Below, in pieces: positions 24,070 to 32,217 of a stretch of DNA of 64,000 bases (its first letter is position 1; each line of letters begins with the position of its first letter). The notes beneath the pieces are model-generated. The model was not told the DNA's origin and did no database searches. It saw only the letters and a program-made list of their open reading frames with translations. Origin of the DNA: Streptomyces sp. NBC_00237 (lineage in GTDB: Bacteria > Actinomycetota > Actinomycetes > Streptomycetales > Streptomycetaceae); NCBI RefSeq assembly GCF_026342435.1, contig NZ_JAPEMT010000006.1:124001-188000 (forward strand), read 5' to 3'. The translations under genes were made by a program, and so were the position numbers.

Positions 24070-25638
24070 ATGAACTCCAGGCGTCTGCTCCGCTCCTCCG
24101 CCACCCTGTTCGTCGCGACCGGTCTGCTGATCACCGGCTGTTCCACCGGATCGGGGGCCTCGTCACCGCCGAGCCGTACGGTCTCCACCGCCGCGCAGGT
24201 CACCGGATCGGCGCAGGCCGTCGACCGGGCCGCCCTCGCCCCGTACTACTCCCAGAAGCTGACCTGGCGGGAGTGCGGCGTTCCCGGTTTTGAGTGCGCG
24301 ACGATGAAGGCACCGCTGGACTACGCGAAGCCCACGGGCGGCGACATCAACCTGGCGGTCGCCCGCAAGAAGGCCACAGGACCCGGTAGGCGCATCGGAT
24401 CACTGCTGGTCAACCCGGGCGGGCCGGGCGGTTCCGCGATCGGCTACCTCCAGGCGTACGCCGCCCTCGGCTACCCCGCGCCGGTCCGCGCCCGCTACGA
24501 CATGGTCGCTGTCGACCCCCGAGGCGTCGCCCGCAGCGAGCCCGTCGAGTGCCTGACCGGGCCCGAGATGGACGCGCACACGCAGGTCGACCAGACCCCG
24601 GACGACGCGGCCGAGATCGCGAAGCTGACGGCGGCGTACGAGAAGTTCTCGAAGGGCTGCGAGCGGCGCTCCAAGAAGATCCTCCCGCACGTCTCCACCG
24701 TCGAGGCGGCCCGCGACATGGACGTCCTGCGCGAGATCCTCGGCGACGAGAAGCTCCAGTACGTGGGCGCCTCCTACGGCACCTTCCTCGGAGCCACGTA
24801 CGCCGAACTCTTCCCCGACCGCACCGGCCGCCTCGTCCTCGACGGCGCGATGGACCCCTCTCTGGCCGCGCGGGACATGAACCGCGACCAGACCGCCGGG
24901 TTCGAGACCGCCTTCCAGTCCTTCGCCGCCGACTGCGTCAAACAGAAGGACTGCCCGCTCGGCACCGGCACCCCCGCCGAGGCCGGTACCCGCCTCAAGG
25001 CCCTCTTCACCTCGCTCGACACCAAGCCCGTCCCCACCAAGGACAAGAACCGCCCGCTCGGCGAGGCCCTCGCCACCACGGGTGCGATCGCCGCGATGTA
25101 CGACGAGGGTGCCTGGCCCCAGCTCCGCGACGGCATCAAGGCCGCCCAGCAGGGCGACGGCAACGGCCTCCTCGCCCTCGCCGACACCTACTACGAGCGC
25201 GACGGCAGCGGCACGTACGCCAACCTCATGTACGCCAACACCGCCGTCAACTGCCTGGACCTCCCCCCGGCCTTCACCTCCCCCGCCGACGTCCAGTCCG
25301 CCCTCCCTGCCTTCGACAAGGCGTCCCCGGTCTTCGGTGAGGGCCTCGCCTGGGCCTCCCTGAACTGCGCCTCCTGGCCCGTGAAGCCCACCGGCTCCGG
25401 CCACCGCATCGAGGCCAAGGGCGCCGCCCCGCTGGTCGTGGTCGGCACCACCCGCGACCCCGCGACCCCTTACAAGTGGGCCAAGTCCCTCGCCGACCAG
25501 CTCGCCACCGGCACCCTCCTCACGTACGACGGCGACGGCCACACCGCGTACGGCCGAGGCAGCGACTGCATCGACACGGCGATCAACACCTACCTCCTGG
25601 AGGGCACCCCTCCGAAGGACGGCAAGCAGTGCTCCTGA
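24070..25638 (+). CDS. Secreted alpha/beta hydrolase lipoprotein, tripeptidyl aminopeptidase type
   Basis: A 522-residue serine peptidase-like protein of the S33 type (SlpD/SlpE and Tap relatives in Streptomyces). Lipoprotein signal with lipobox LITGC at about residues 17-21. The oxyanion-hole motif is LLVNPGGPGGS, the nucleophile elbow is GASYGTF, and the C-terminal domain TAP_C has TTRDPATPYKWA (acid Asp) and DGDGHTAYGRGSDC (catalytic His). Such enzymes release N-terminal tripeptides from secreted proteins at the mycelial surface. By memory this is the SCO3540 position. Confidence 0.9.
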   Translation: MNSRRLLRSSATLFVATGLLITGCSTGSGASSPPSRTVSTAAQVTGSAQAVDRAALAPYYSQKLTWRECGVPGFECATMKAPLDYAKPTGGDINLAVARKKATGPGRRIGSLLVNPGGPGGSAIGYLQAYAALGYPAPVRARYDMVAVDPRGVARSEPVECLTGPEMDAHTQVDQTPDDAAEIAKLTAAYEKFSKGCERRSKKILPHVSTVEAARDMDVLREILGDEKLQYVGASYGTFLGATYAELFPDRTGRLVLDGAMDPSLAARDMNRDQTAGFETAFQSFAADCVKQKDCPLGTGTPAEAGTRLKALFTSLDTKPVPTKDKNRPLGEALATTGAIAAMYDEGAWPQLRDGIKAAQQGDGNGLLALADTYYERDGSGTYANLMYANTAVNCLDLPPAFTSPADVQSALPAFDKASPVFGEGLAWASLNCASWPVKPTGSGHRIEAKGAAPLVVVGTTRDPATPYKWAKSLADQLATGTLLTYDGDGHTAYGRGSDCIDTAINTYLLEGTPPKDGKQCS

Positions 25639-25647
25639 CCCCTCGCT

Positions 25648-25691
25648 GACCCGTCACCGACCCGTCACCGACCCGTCACCGACCCGTCACT
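25648..25691. repeat. Four tandem copies of an 11-bp repeat
   Basis: GACCCGTCACC occurs at 25648, 25659 and 25670, with a fourth copy at 25681 that has one change. It lies directly after the peptidase gene and before its terminator hairpin. No coding function. Confidence 0.85.
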
Positions 25692-25711
25692 GACCTGCGC
25701 GGAGTCCCCGG

Positions 25712-25740
25712 TTCCGGGGGTGTGCGGAGCACCCCCGGAA
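25712..25740 (+). terminator. Stem-loop between the peptidase gene and tRNA-Thr
   Basis: TTCCGGGGGT at 25712-25721 pairs exactly with ACCCCCGGAA at 25731-25740; G22-C30 extends the stem. It is placed to end transcription before the tRNA promoter. Confidence 0.7.
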
Positions 25741-25751
25741 ACTGTGTAGAC

Positions 25752-25779
25752 TTGGCTCCGCTGCTGATCGCACTATGGT
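25752..25779 (+). promoter_or_regulatory. Promoter of tRNA-Thr
   Basis: TTGGCT (25752-25757), a 16-bp spacer and TATGGT (25774-25779) form a HrdB-type promoter whose start point would lie 7-8 bp before the mature tRNA. Confidence 0.65.
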
Positions 25780-25793
25780 GTGAACGCAGCGGC

Positions 25794-25867
25794 GCCGCCT
25801 TAGCTCAGTTGGCCAGAGCAACGCACTCGTAATGCGTAGGTCTCGGGTTCGAATCCCGAAGGCGGCT
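25794..25867 (+). tRNA. tRNA-Thr (CGT anticodon)
   Basis: Full cloverleaf of 74 nt. The acceptor stem GCCGCCT/AGGCGGC is perfect. The D-arm is GCTC...GAGC, the anticodon stem ACGCA/TGCGT with loop CTCGTAA (anticodon CGT, reads ACG Thr), and the T-arm TCGGG/CCCGA around TTCGAAT. No CCA is encoded. Its 3' side borders the accessory region. I found no second copy of its 3' end in the window. Confidence 0.97.
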
Positions 25868-25873
25868 CGGATC

Positions 25874-25910
25874 AGCCCCAGGACTCACTCGCCGTGACCT
25901 GGGGCTTTTT
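25874..25910 (+). terminator. Rho-independent terminator of tRNA-Thr
   Basis: AGCCCCAGG (25874-25882) pairs with CCTGGGGCT (25898-25906) and is followed by TTTTT to 25910. Confidence 0.9.
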
Positions 25911-26280
25911 CATGTGTGGGGCATGCCGAGCCGCACGACGAGGATGCCGTGGAAGTGCTTGCGCTGGAGCGGTACCTACTCGTCGGTGGCGTCGGCCGCG
26001 TTCTCCACCTTCAGCGGAGCTGGTGGCTCGGGCAGTTCCTGCCTCTGGCGCACGTGTGGACGGCTTGCTCCGGCAGCCCGGCCCCGGGCCAGTCGGGAGC
26101 GCAGCTCGCGCATTACGGACACTTGCTCGGGACTGCCAGAACCTCCCGCAACCTCCATCAGCGCGAAGAGTGGTTTCTGCCTGCATGGCTCTTTGTGCGC
26201 GTGGTTGTTCTGTAACCTCGGGTCGTCGACGCCTTGAGCGGCGGCCCGGGTGGACTCCGAGCTACAGAGAATGACAGAGG
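25911..26280. other. Gene-free junction between tRNA-Thr and the nuclease gene
   Basis: About 370 bases with several short overlapping open frames on both strands, none with a recognisable domain or good start site. The minus-strand frame that includes MEVAGGSGSPEQVSVMRELR reads most like protein, but its start lies inside the nuclease gene. Probably the left edge of an inserted segment with decayed remnants. GC falls towards its right end. Confidence 0.4.
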
Positions 26281-27048
26281 GTGGCAGTGAGCGCGGTTGA
26301 GCAGGTATTTCTGGAGTGCGAGCGCGCTCGGGCAGACGGTGACTTGATTCGGCGCGTCTCCGCCAGTGACAAGGAGTACCACTTTCAGAATTGGGTGCAG
26401 ACTCGTATAGAAGCATGCGGGCTTTCGTACGACGAGCCCGGCCGAAACACCTACCCGGACTTCCGACTCGTTCATCATCCGGAGGGGTACGAAGTCAAGG
26501 GTCTTGAATTTCCCGGCCGCGAAGCGGACTACGACTCAAACTCACAGGTGCCCACCGGCAATCATGGCGGGCGTGAGGTCTTTTACGTCTTCGGTCGCTA
26601 CCCGAAGTCAGAGCGCGGTGTCGATGAGTACCCGGTTGTGGATCTGGTGGTGTGCCACGGCAGCTTCCTCAATGCCGAAAGCGAGTACGTCCACAAAAAC
26701 AAGTCATTTCGCGGCTTTGGTTCATACGGTGACATTCTGGTGCGCGACCGTAAGATGTATGTCGTGCCAACTCCCTTCGCTCTAGCTTCCGGAACTGCAG
26801 GGCTCTCGACCCTGATCGTTCCTTCTGAATTCAAGCCGCAGTCGGACGCTTTGGTTCAGGTGGGTGAGCTTGATCGGACTGAGGTTGACGAGGTCCTCGT
26901 TTCGTATGAGTTTAACCTTCAGAGCAATGAGATGGTGACGCGCAAGGCGCCGAATCCTAATTTCGGCAAGGTCCACAGCTTTCGTGCATATCGTTCGCGT
27001 GGTGCGGGCGATTCCAAGTTGGTTTCCCTCTCGGGGGGCCGTGGGTGA
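26281..27048 (+). CDS. PD-(D/E)XK-type nuclease, probable restriction endonuclease
   Basis: A 255-residue protein without a family name I can give. The core YPDFRLVHHPEGYEVKGLEF has the PD-(D/E)XK pattern: Asp60, then Glu71-Val-Lys73, after a helix with HFQNWVQTRIEA. The following SNSQVPTGNHGGREVFYVFG fits the next strands of a type II-like endonuclease. Its stop overlaps the start of a DNA methyltransferase by 4 bp (GTGA), so the two are coupled and read best as a restriction-modification pair. Codons use many A/T third positions, unlike neighbours, which suggests recent transfer. A second GTG two codons in (26287) could be the start. Target site unknown. Confidence 0.75.
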   Translation: MAVSAVEQVFLECERARADGDLIRRVSASDKEYHFQNWVQTRIEACGLSYDEPGRNTYPDFRLVHHPEGYEVKGLEFPGREADYDSNSQVPTGNHGGREVFYVFGRYPKSERGVDEYPVVDLVVCHGSFLNAESEYVHKNKSFRGFGSYGDILVRDRKMYVVPTPFALASGTAGLSTLIVPSEFKPQSDALVQVGELDRTEVDEVLVSYEFNLQSNEMVTRKAPNPNFGKVHSFRAYRSRGAGDSKLVSLSGGRG

Positions 27049-29135
27049 CAGTCGTAGTTCCGTCGCGAACCAGCCTGGAGTCAAACTTTCCGGCAGCGAT
27101 GCTTAGCGAAGTCGGTACGAAGGAATCTTGGCGCAAAGAAGTCCACCGCCCAGCCACCAGCACCCACAAATGGTGGGCGAAGCGCCTAGGTACCGTATTC
27201 CGGGGGATTATTGCGTCGGCAACGACGCCTGATGGAGCTGATGCCGCAGGGGTCTACGGATCGTCGCTCGACCTGATGGGCGCAATTGTTCTCGATCCGT
27301 TTTCAGGCTCAGGTGTGACCGGCGTGGAAGCCCTCAAACTTGGTGCCAGGGCCGTTTGCTTCGACATCAATCCTGTGGCCACGCTCGTGCAGCGTCAGGC
27401 TGTTCAGCCGTGGGACCTCGGGGCTCTTGAAGCTGCTTACAAGGAGGTTGAGTCGGCCTGTCGGCCGGAGGTTGATCGACTCCATCGCACAGAGGACGGA
27501 AGGACCGTTCTTTACTATTTTTGGGTCGCGACCGTCGACTGTCCCGATTGCTCCAAAGTAGTTCGTTTGTTTGACTCGCCAGTATTCTCCAAGAACGCGT
27601 ATCCGAAACGAGTACCCAAAGCGCAAATCGTCTGTCCTGATTGCCTCTCCATTCAGGAGGGGAGGTATGATTTCGTTGCTGAGACATGTCCAAACGGGCA
27701 TGCGATTATGCAGCGTGGCGCAGTGCGGGGCCAGGTGGCGACATGTGGGAACGGCCATAGCTTCAAGGTTCTCAGTGCTCTCAACGGGTCGCGACCGCGA
27801 TACGAGATGTACGCAAAGATGGTGGCCAACTCGGACGGGTTGAAAAGCTACGAAGCTATTACCGACTGGGATCGGGAACTCTACGAAGAGTGCGTCGAAG
27901 CGCTCGCAGCTCTACCTCAGTCTGCTGTTCTTCCACGCGGTCGGCTGGCTCCCGGTAACAACACCAATCAGGCCCTGAAGTGGAACTTCCGGGAGTGGCG
28001 TGATTTTTTCAACGCGCGCCAGTTGATTTCCCTCTCGCTGATGTCGACAACCATTCGTGACCTTCCCGGGCCAGCGTCGGAACGCGAAGCGCTCTGTGCT
28101 CTTTTCTCAGGAACGCTCGAATTTAACAACCTGTTTACATCGTTCAAAGGTGAGGGGACAGGGGCTGTCCGGCATATGTTCAGTCATCACATCCTCAAGC
28201 CGGAGAGGACTCCACTGGAGGCGCATCCATGGGGCACTTCCCAGTCCTCCGGCGCATTCTCCACCCTTTATAAGAGTCGCCTGCTCCGTGCTCAGGAGTA
28301 CAAAACGAAACCTGCCGACCTCGTAGACCGAGGCGCTGGGGTCGAGCGTATCTTCGGAGTTTCAAAGCCAGTGGGTGCGAGTATTGCGGGCTCGTGGGAT
28401 TCTTTCGCCTCGTCCGAAGGGCAGGCGGCATATGTTGCTACCAGGAACTCGGCAGAGACAGATATTCCGGATGAGGCGGTTGACCTCATCGTTACCGATC
28501 CGCCCTATATGGATAACGTTCATTACGCTGAGCTCGCGGACTTCTTCCATGCGTGGCTCCAGTGCATGCGGCCGTACACCGGGTACTCCGATGCGGCAAC
28601 AACTCGTCGATTTGGCGAGGTTCAGAATGCTGACCCGGTGGAGTTTGGGAAAGCACTCGAGTCCGTGTGGGCCGAGTCGGCGCGAGTCTTGAAGCCGGGC
28701 GGTCTGCTGGCTTTCACATTCCACCAATCTCGGATGAGCGGATGGGTGCAAGTCGTTGAGTCGCTACGCCGTTCCGGTTGGGTCGTGACGGCCGTTCAAC
28801 CGGTGAAGGGCGAGATGACGACCAGCGTCGTCAAGGCTGGAGCCCGTGAACCTTCCAATCTCGACAGCGTTGTGGTGTGTCGCCGGGTCGTGGACGGAGC
28901 GACGAATCCGAATTCTTCGGTAGAGGAAGCGCTAGCGACTGCCGCGAGGGAGCTGACAGACCTTCTGGATTCCCAAGTCGAGGTTGGGGCAGGCGACGTC
29001 AGGTCAGTTGTTCGTGGAGCGCTTCTGGCCTACCTCGCTTCCACGGGCGTAGACCTGGATGAGGCAGCGGCCGCACTGGTGGACTCCCTCGCGACGGAAA
29101 GCATCGAGACACTGCTTGGAGTTCGGACCAGGTAG
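27045..29135 (+). CDS. DNA methyltransferase with zinc-ribbon insertion (DUF1156-like, DPPY)
   Basis: A 696-residue enzyme. The N-terminal segment HRPATSTHKWWAKRLGTVFR resembles the start of DUF1156-type adenine methylases. The SAM-binding motif I is LDPFSGSGVTGVEALKLGA (about 83-101). Four Cys/His knuckles lie between about 165 and 240 (CPDCSK, CPDCLS, CPNGH, CGNGH), forming probable zinc ribbons. The catalytic motif IV is LIVTDPPYMDNVHYAELADF at about residue 485, for amino-methylation of A or C. Motif order is I then IV. It starts inside the nuclease stop codon. It probably protects host DNA from the partner nuclease. Lower GC than the core genes. Confidence 0.82.
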   Translation: MTVVVPSRTSLESNFPAAMLSEVGTKESWRKEVHRPATSTHKWWAKRLGTVFRGIIASATTPDGADAAGVYGSSLDLMGAIVLDPFSGSGVTGVEALKLGARAVCFDINPVATLVQRQAVQPWDLGALEAAYKEVESACRPEVDRLHRTEDGRTVLYYFWVATVDCPDCSKVVRLFDSPVFSKNAYPKRVPKAQIVCPDCLSIQEGRYDFVAETCPNGHAIMQRGAVRGQVATCGNGHSFKVLSALNGSRPRYEMYAKMVANSDGLKSYEAITDWDRELYEECVEALAALPQSAVLPRGRLAPGNNTNQALKWNFREWRDFFNARQLISLSLMSTTIRDLPGPASEREALCALFSGTLEFNNLFTSFKGEGTGAVRHMFSHHILKPERTPLEAHPWGTSQSSGAFSTLYKSRLLRAQEYKTKPADLVDRGAGVERIFGVSKPVGASIAGSWDSFASSEGQAAYVATRNSAETDIPDEAVDLIVTDPPYMDNVHYAELADFFHAWLQCMRPYTGYSDAATTRRFGEVQNADPVEFGKALESVWAESARVLKPGGLLAFTFHQSRMSGWVQVVESLRRSGWVVTAVQPVKGEMTTSVVKAGAREPSNLDSVVVCRRVVDGATNPNSSVEEALATAARELTDLLDSQVEVGAGDVRSVVRGALLAYLASTGVDLDEAAAALVDSLATESIETLLGVRTR

Positions 29136-29196
29136 CGGCGCTCGACAGGCGCGGAGGGTGGATCTGGGGGTCTCCAAGCGGGCCATTCTGCTTGCC

Positions 29197-29319
29197 TTCG
29201 CCGATCCCGCGGGCCTCGAGTGGCTCGACCCCGCCTACGACAGCGGCGACCACAAGCACCCCAACGATGCCGGATACGGCGAGATGGCCCGTGCTGGGGA
29301 ACGCACGCTGCTGATCTGA
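29197..29319 (+). pseudogene. C-terminal remnant of a GDSL/SGNH hydrolase
   Basis: The frame encodes LDPAYDSGDHKHPNDAGYGEM followed by a stop at 29317. D-x-x-H-P-N-D-A-G-Y is the block V (catalytic Asp/His) end of secreted GDSL esterases. Nothing of the other blocks precedes it, since the methyltransferase gene ends at 29135. A decayed fragment left by an insertion or deletion. Confidence 0.7.
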
Positions 29320-29352
29320 CCGATCGCAGCCGCAGCGGAACGTCCGCAGGGA

Positions 29353-30030
29353 GTGGGTCTCCGCAGGGATCGGGCGGCCACCGTACGACTGCTCGCCGCC
29401 GAGGGCGCCACCGTGGTGCGGGTTGCCAGGAAGGCAAACTCCATCGCGGCTCTCGGCGACCGCGTCGACGGCATCGCGGCGGACACCTCCGAACCAGACG
29501 CACCCGCGCGCGTCGTCGACGCGGTTCTGGAGCGTCACGGGCGGCTCGACGGCCTAATCAACAACGCCGGGCGGTCTGCACTTGCTTACCGGGTCCCTCG
29601 TGGGGTCGGACGAAAAGTGGGAGCGCGGCTGCGCGTTGAACTTCCATGCCGCCGTCCGCATGACCCGGGCCGTGCTGCCCGCGCTGCTCACCAACGGTGC
29701 GGATACCGGTACCGGGAGCGTCGTTCATGTCGCCAGTGAGGCCGCCTGCTTCCTGGGTTCGCCGATCGTCGACGCCGCTGCCAAGACGGCGCTGCTCTCG
29801 GTCTCCCCATCCCTGGCCGCAGAGTTCGGGTCGCAGGGCTCCGGTCCAACGTCGTCTTTTCCGGCCCGGCCCGTACCGTTCTCTTTGACTCCCCGGGCGG
29901 CTTCGCCGAGCAGCTCGCGGAGTGGTTCGGGCTGCCGGTCGAGGAGGCCGTCGATCACTTCGTACGAGAGGTAGGGCGGCTGCCCAGTGGCCGTATCGGA
30001 ACCCCTGATGACGTCGCCAGGCACAGGCGC
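29353..30030 (+). pseudogene. Frameshifted short-chain dehydrogenase (SDR)
   Basis: SDR sequence is spread over three frames. One has AATVRLLAAEGATVVRVAR and RHGRLDGLINNAG (to about 29572). A second has EKWERGCALNFHAAVRMTRA, GSVVHVASEAA and DAAAKTALLSVSPSLAAEF (29605-29835). A third has AEQLAEWFGLPVEEAVDHF and LPSGRIGTPDDVA (to about 30020). The glycine motif near 29370 appears only if one base is added (G-I-G-R-A-T), and the Tyr of YxxxK is lost. At least three lesions, so it is not functional. It ends at the converging LysR gene. Confidence 0.8.
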
Positions 30031-30036
30031 GCCATG

Positions 30037-30921
30037 TCAGGTGTGGGCCGGGATGCGGTGGGGGGTGGGGGTTTCTGAGGGGCGGGGGTGGCGGAGGGCT
30101 TGGCCGAAGGTGGCGGCGTGGGGGTGGGGGTTGGTGCGGGGGTAGGCGTAGGTGAGGACGGCGGAGGGGGCGTCCGTGAGGGGGAGGTAGAGGATGTCGG
30201 GGTCGGGGTGCTGGGCGGCGACCGAGACGGGGAGGACGCCGACGCCTCGGCGGCCGGCGACGGCGTGGAGGTACTCCTCGATGTTGGTGGTCTCCGCGCC
30301 GATCTCGGGGGTCGAGTCGGCGGGCCAGTCCTGGGGGGTGAGGGTGCCGCTGACCGTGTTGACGATGAGGCAGCGGCGGCCGAGGTCGCGCCAGGTGACG
30401 CGGTCGCGTACGGCCAGGGTGGAGCGGCGGGAGACCGCGGCGATGTAGGGCTCGCGCAGGATCTCGGTGGTGGTGAAGCGGGGGTCGGGGACCGGGCCCC
30501 AGAGGAGGGCGGCGTCGACGGAGCCTTCGCGCAGGCCCGCGGTGCTGTCGTCGCGGCGGATGGTCTGGACGAGGACCAGGTCGCGTTCTTCGAGGGTGGA
30601 CTGGGCCTGGCGGCCTCGGTGCAGCGGGTAGCCCCAGGCGTAACCGAGGCGGAGGGAGCGCTGGGGTTCGGCGGGGCGGAGGGCCGATTCCAGTTGGGGG
30701 AGGAGCAGGTGGAGGTCCGCCTGGAGGCGGCGGCCTTCGGCGGTGAGGTTGGGGTGGCGGGTGCTGCGGTCGACGAGCTGCCGCCCCAGCACCTCCTCCA
30801 GACGCTGAATCTGCCGGCTCAGGGTCGGTTGGGAGATGCCGAGGCGGTCGGCGGCCCAGGTGAAGTGCTGTTCCTCGGCCAGGGTGAGGAAGCATCGCAG
30901 GTGGCGCAGCCCGATATCCAT
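30037..30921 (-). CDS. LysR-family transcriptional regulator
   Basis: A 294-residue regulator. The N-terminal winged helix-turn-helix has HLRCFLTLAEEQHFTWAADR and LGISQPTLSRQIQRLEEVLG. Residues about 88-290 form the effector-binding domain. It lies 60 bp behind the MFS gene on the same strand and is probably the pathway regulator of the synthase-GNAT-oxidoreductase-exporter operon (inference from position). A palindrome in front of that operon (35380-35415) is a candidate target. Confidence 0.88.
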   Translation of the reverse strand: MDIGLRHLRCFLTLAEEQHFTWAADRLGISQPTLSRQIQRLEEVLGRQLVDRSTRHPNLTAEGRRLQADLHLLLPQLESALRPAEPQRSLRLGYAWGYPLHRGRQAQSTLEERDLVLVQTIRRDDSTAGLREGSVDAALLWGPVPDPRFTTTEILREPYIAAVSRRSTLAVRDRVTWRDLGRRCLIVNTVSGTLTPQDWPADSTPEIGAETTNIEEYLHAVAGRRGVGVLPVSVAAQHPDPDILYLPLTDAPSAVLTYAYPRTNPHPHAATFGQALRHPRPSETPTPHRIPAHT

Positions 30922-30981
30922 GGGGTCATGCTAGCCAGGGGCGGGGTGCACCTGGGTGGGGTGGGGGTGTGTTTCCGCAGG

Positions 30982-32217
30982 TCAGGGGGTTGGGGCGGGG
31001 GCAGAGGTGGTCTTTGCCCGGACCAGCGTGAGGTGGAGGAGGAGGGCGAGGAGGGTGAGGGCTCCCGTGAAGTACGGGAGGGAGGAGGGCGAGGCGCCGA
31101 GGCCCAGGACCAGGCCGCCGAGGGCGGAGCCGATGCCGCTGCCGAGGTAGACGGCGGAACTGTTGAGGGAGACGGCGACCGTGGGCTGGTCGGGCTGGGC
31201 GGCGATGAGCTGGTGCTGCTGGGGGACCTGGACGGCCCAGCCCGCGGCGCCCCAGACGACCAGGGGGAGGATCGCCGCCCAGGCGGCGGCGTGGGCCGCG
31301 GCGGGGAGGGTGAACTGAGCGACCACGATGAGGGCCAGGATGCAGGTGACCGCCGCGAACGGGCGGCGGGTGCGGTCGACGATCGGGCCGATGAGGAGGC
31401 TGCCGATGATGCCGCCCGCGCCCCAGGCCCACATCGCCCAGACGGTCTGGTCGGTGTGCGCGGCGTCGACGAGGAACTCGGCGAGGTACGTGTACAGGCC
31501 GAGGCTGGCGATGCCGCCGAGGAGCGAGACGGTGACGATCCCGGCCACCCGGCCGTTGGCGAGGGCGCGGACGCGCTTGGCCAGCGGCGGGGGCGGACTC
31601 ACGTCGAGGTGGGGCAGGCGGGTCAGGCCGATCAGGGCGATCAGGCCGAGGCCCGTGATCAGCCAGAGCGTGCCGCGCCAGCCGATGTGGTCGGCGAGGA
31701 GCATTCCGGCGGGTACGCCGATGACGGTGCCGATGCTCAGGCCGCCCATGACGGTGGCGAGGGCACGCCCTCGGCGTTCGGGGGTGGTGAGGCCCGCGGC
31801 CGTGGCGGCGGCGATGGGGGAGTAGACGCCCGCGCCGATTCCGGCCACCGCGCGGGAGAGCAGGAGCACCCAGAGGGAGGGGGCGAGGGCGGTGAGGGCG
31901 TTGCCGATCGTGAAGACGAGGAGCGCGACGGCGAGGACCGTCTTGGCCGGGCGCTTGGCGAGGAGAGTGGCGAAGACCGGGCCGCCCAGCGCGTAGCAGA
32001 GCGTGAAGACGGTGACCATCTGTCCGGCCGAGGAGGCGGAGATGTTCAGGTCGGCGGAGACGTGGGGGAGCAGGCCCGCCATCACGTAGGCGTCCACGCC
32101 GAGGGCGAAGGTGCCCAGGGCGAGGAGGGGGATGAACTTGGCGCGGCCGTCCCCCTTCTGGGGCTTCTGGGGGGACTTTTGGGAGGCGGCAGCTGTCGTG
32201 GGTGGCGTGGTGGTCAT
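30982..32217 (-). CDS. MFS exporter of the alaremycin-like operon
   Basis: A 411-residue, 12-helix major facilitator of the drug:H+ antiporter (DHA1) type: FIPLLALGTFALGVDAYVMA in helix 1, GRALATVMGGLSIGTVIGVP around helices 4-5, and PQQHQLIAAQPDQ in the second half. The ATG at 32217 overlaps the upstream oxidoreductase stop by 4 bp. Likely exports the operon product and so gives self-resistance. In the alaremycin cluster I recall an efflux gene (AlmE) of this type; name given from memory. Confidence 0.85.
   Translation of the reverse strand: MTTTPPTTAAASQKSPQKPQKGDGRAKFIPLLALGTFALGVDAYVMAGLLPHVSADLNISASSAGQMVTVFTLCYALGGPVFATLLAKRPAKTVLAVALLVFTIGNALTALAPSLWVLLLSRAVAGIGAGVYSPIAAATAAGLTTPERRGRALATVMGGLSIGTVIGVPAGMLLADHIGWRGTLWLITGLGLIALIGLTRLPHLDVSPPPPLAKRVRALANGRVAGIVTVSLLGGIASLGLYTYLAEFLVDAAHTDQTVWAMWAWGAGGIIGSLLIGPIVDRTRRPFAAVTCILALIVVAQFTLPAAAHAAAWAAILPLVVWGAAGWAVQVPQQHQLIAAQPDQPTVAVSLNSSAVYLGSGIGSALGGLVLGLGASPSSLPYFTGALTLLALLLHLTLVRAKTTSAPAPTP

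Noticed and set aside
25794..30036. Integrated element with att sites at tRNA-Thr
   Set aside because: No integrase, excisionase or repeated tRNA 3' sequence can be seen, so only an accessory insertion region is claimed.
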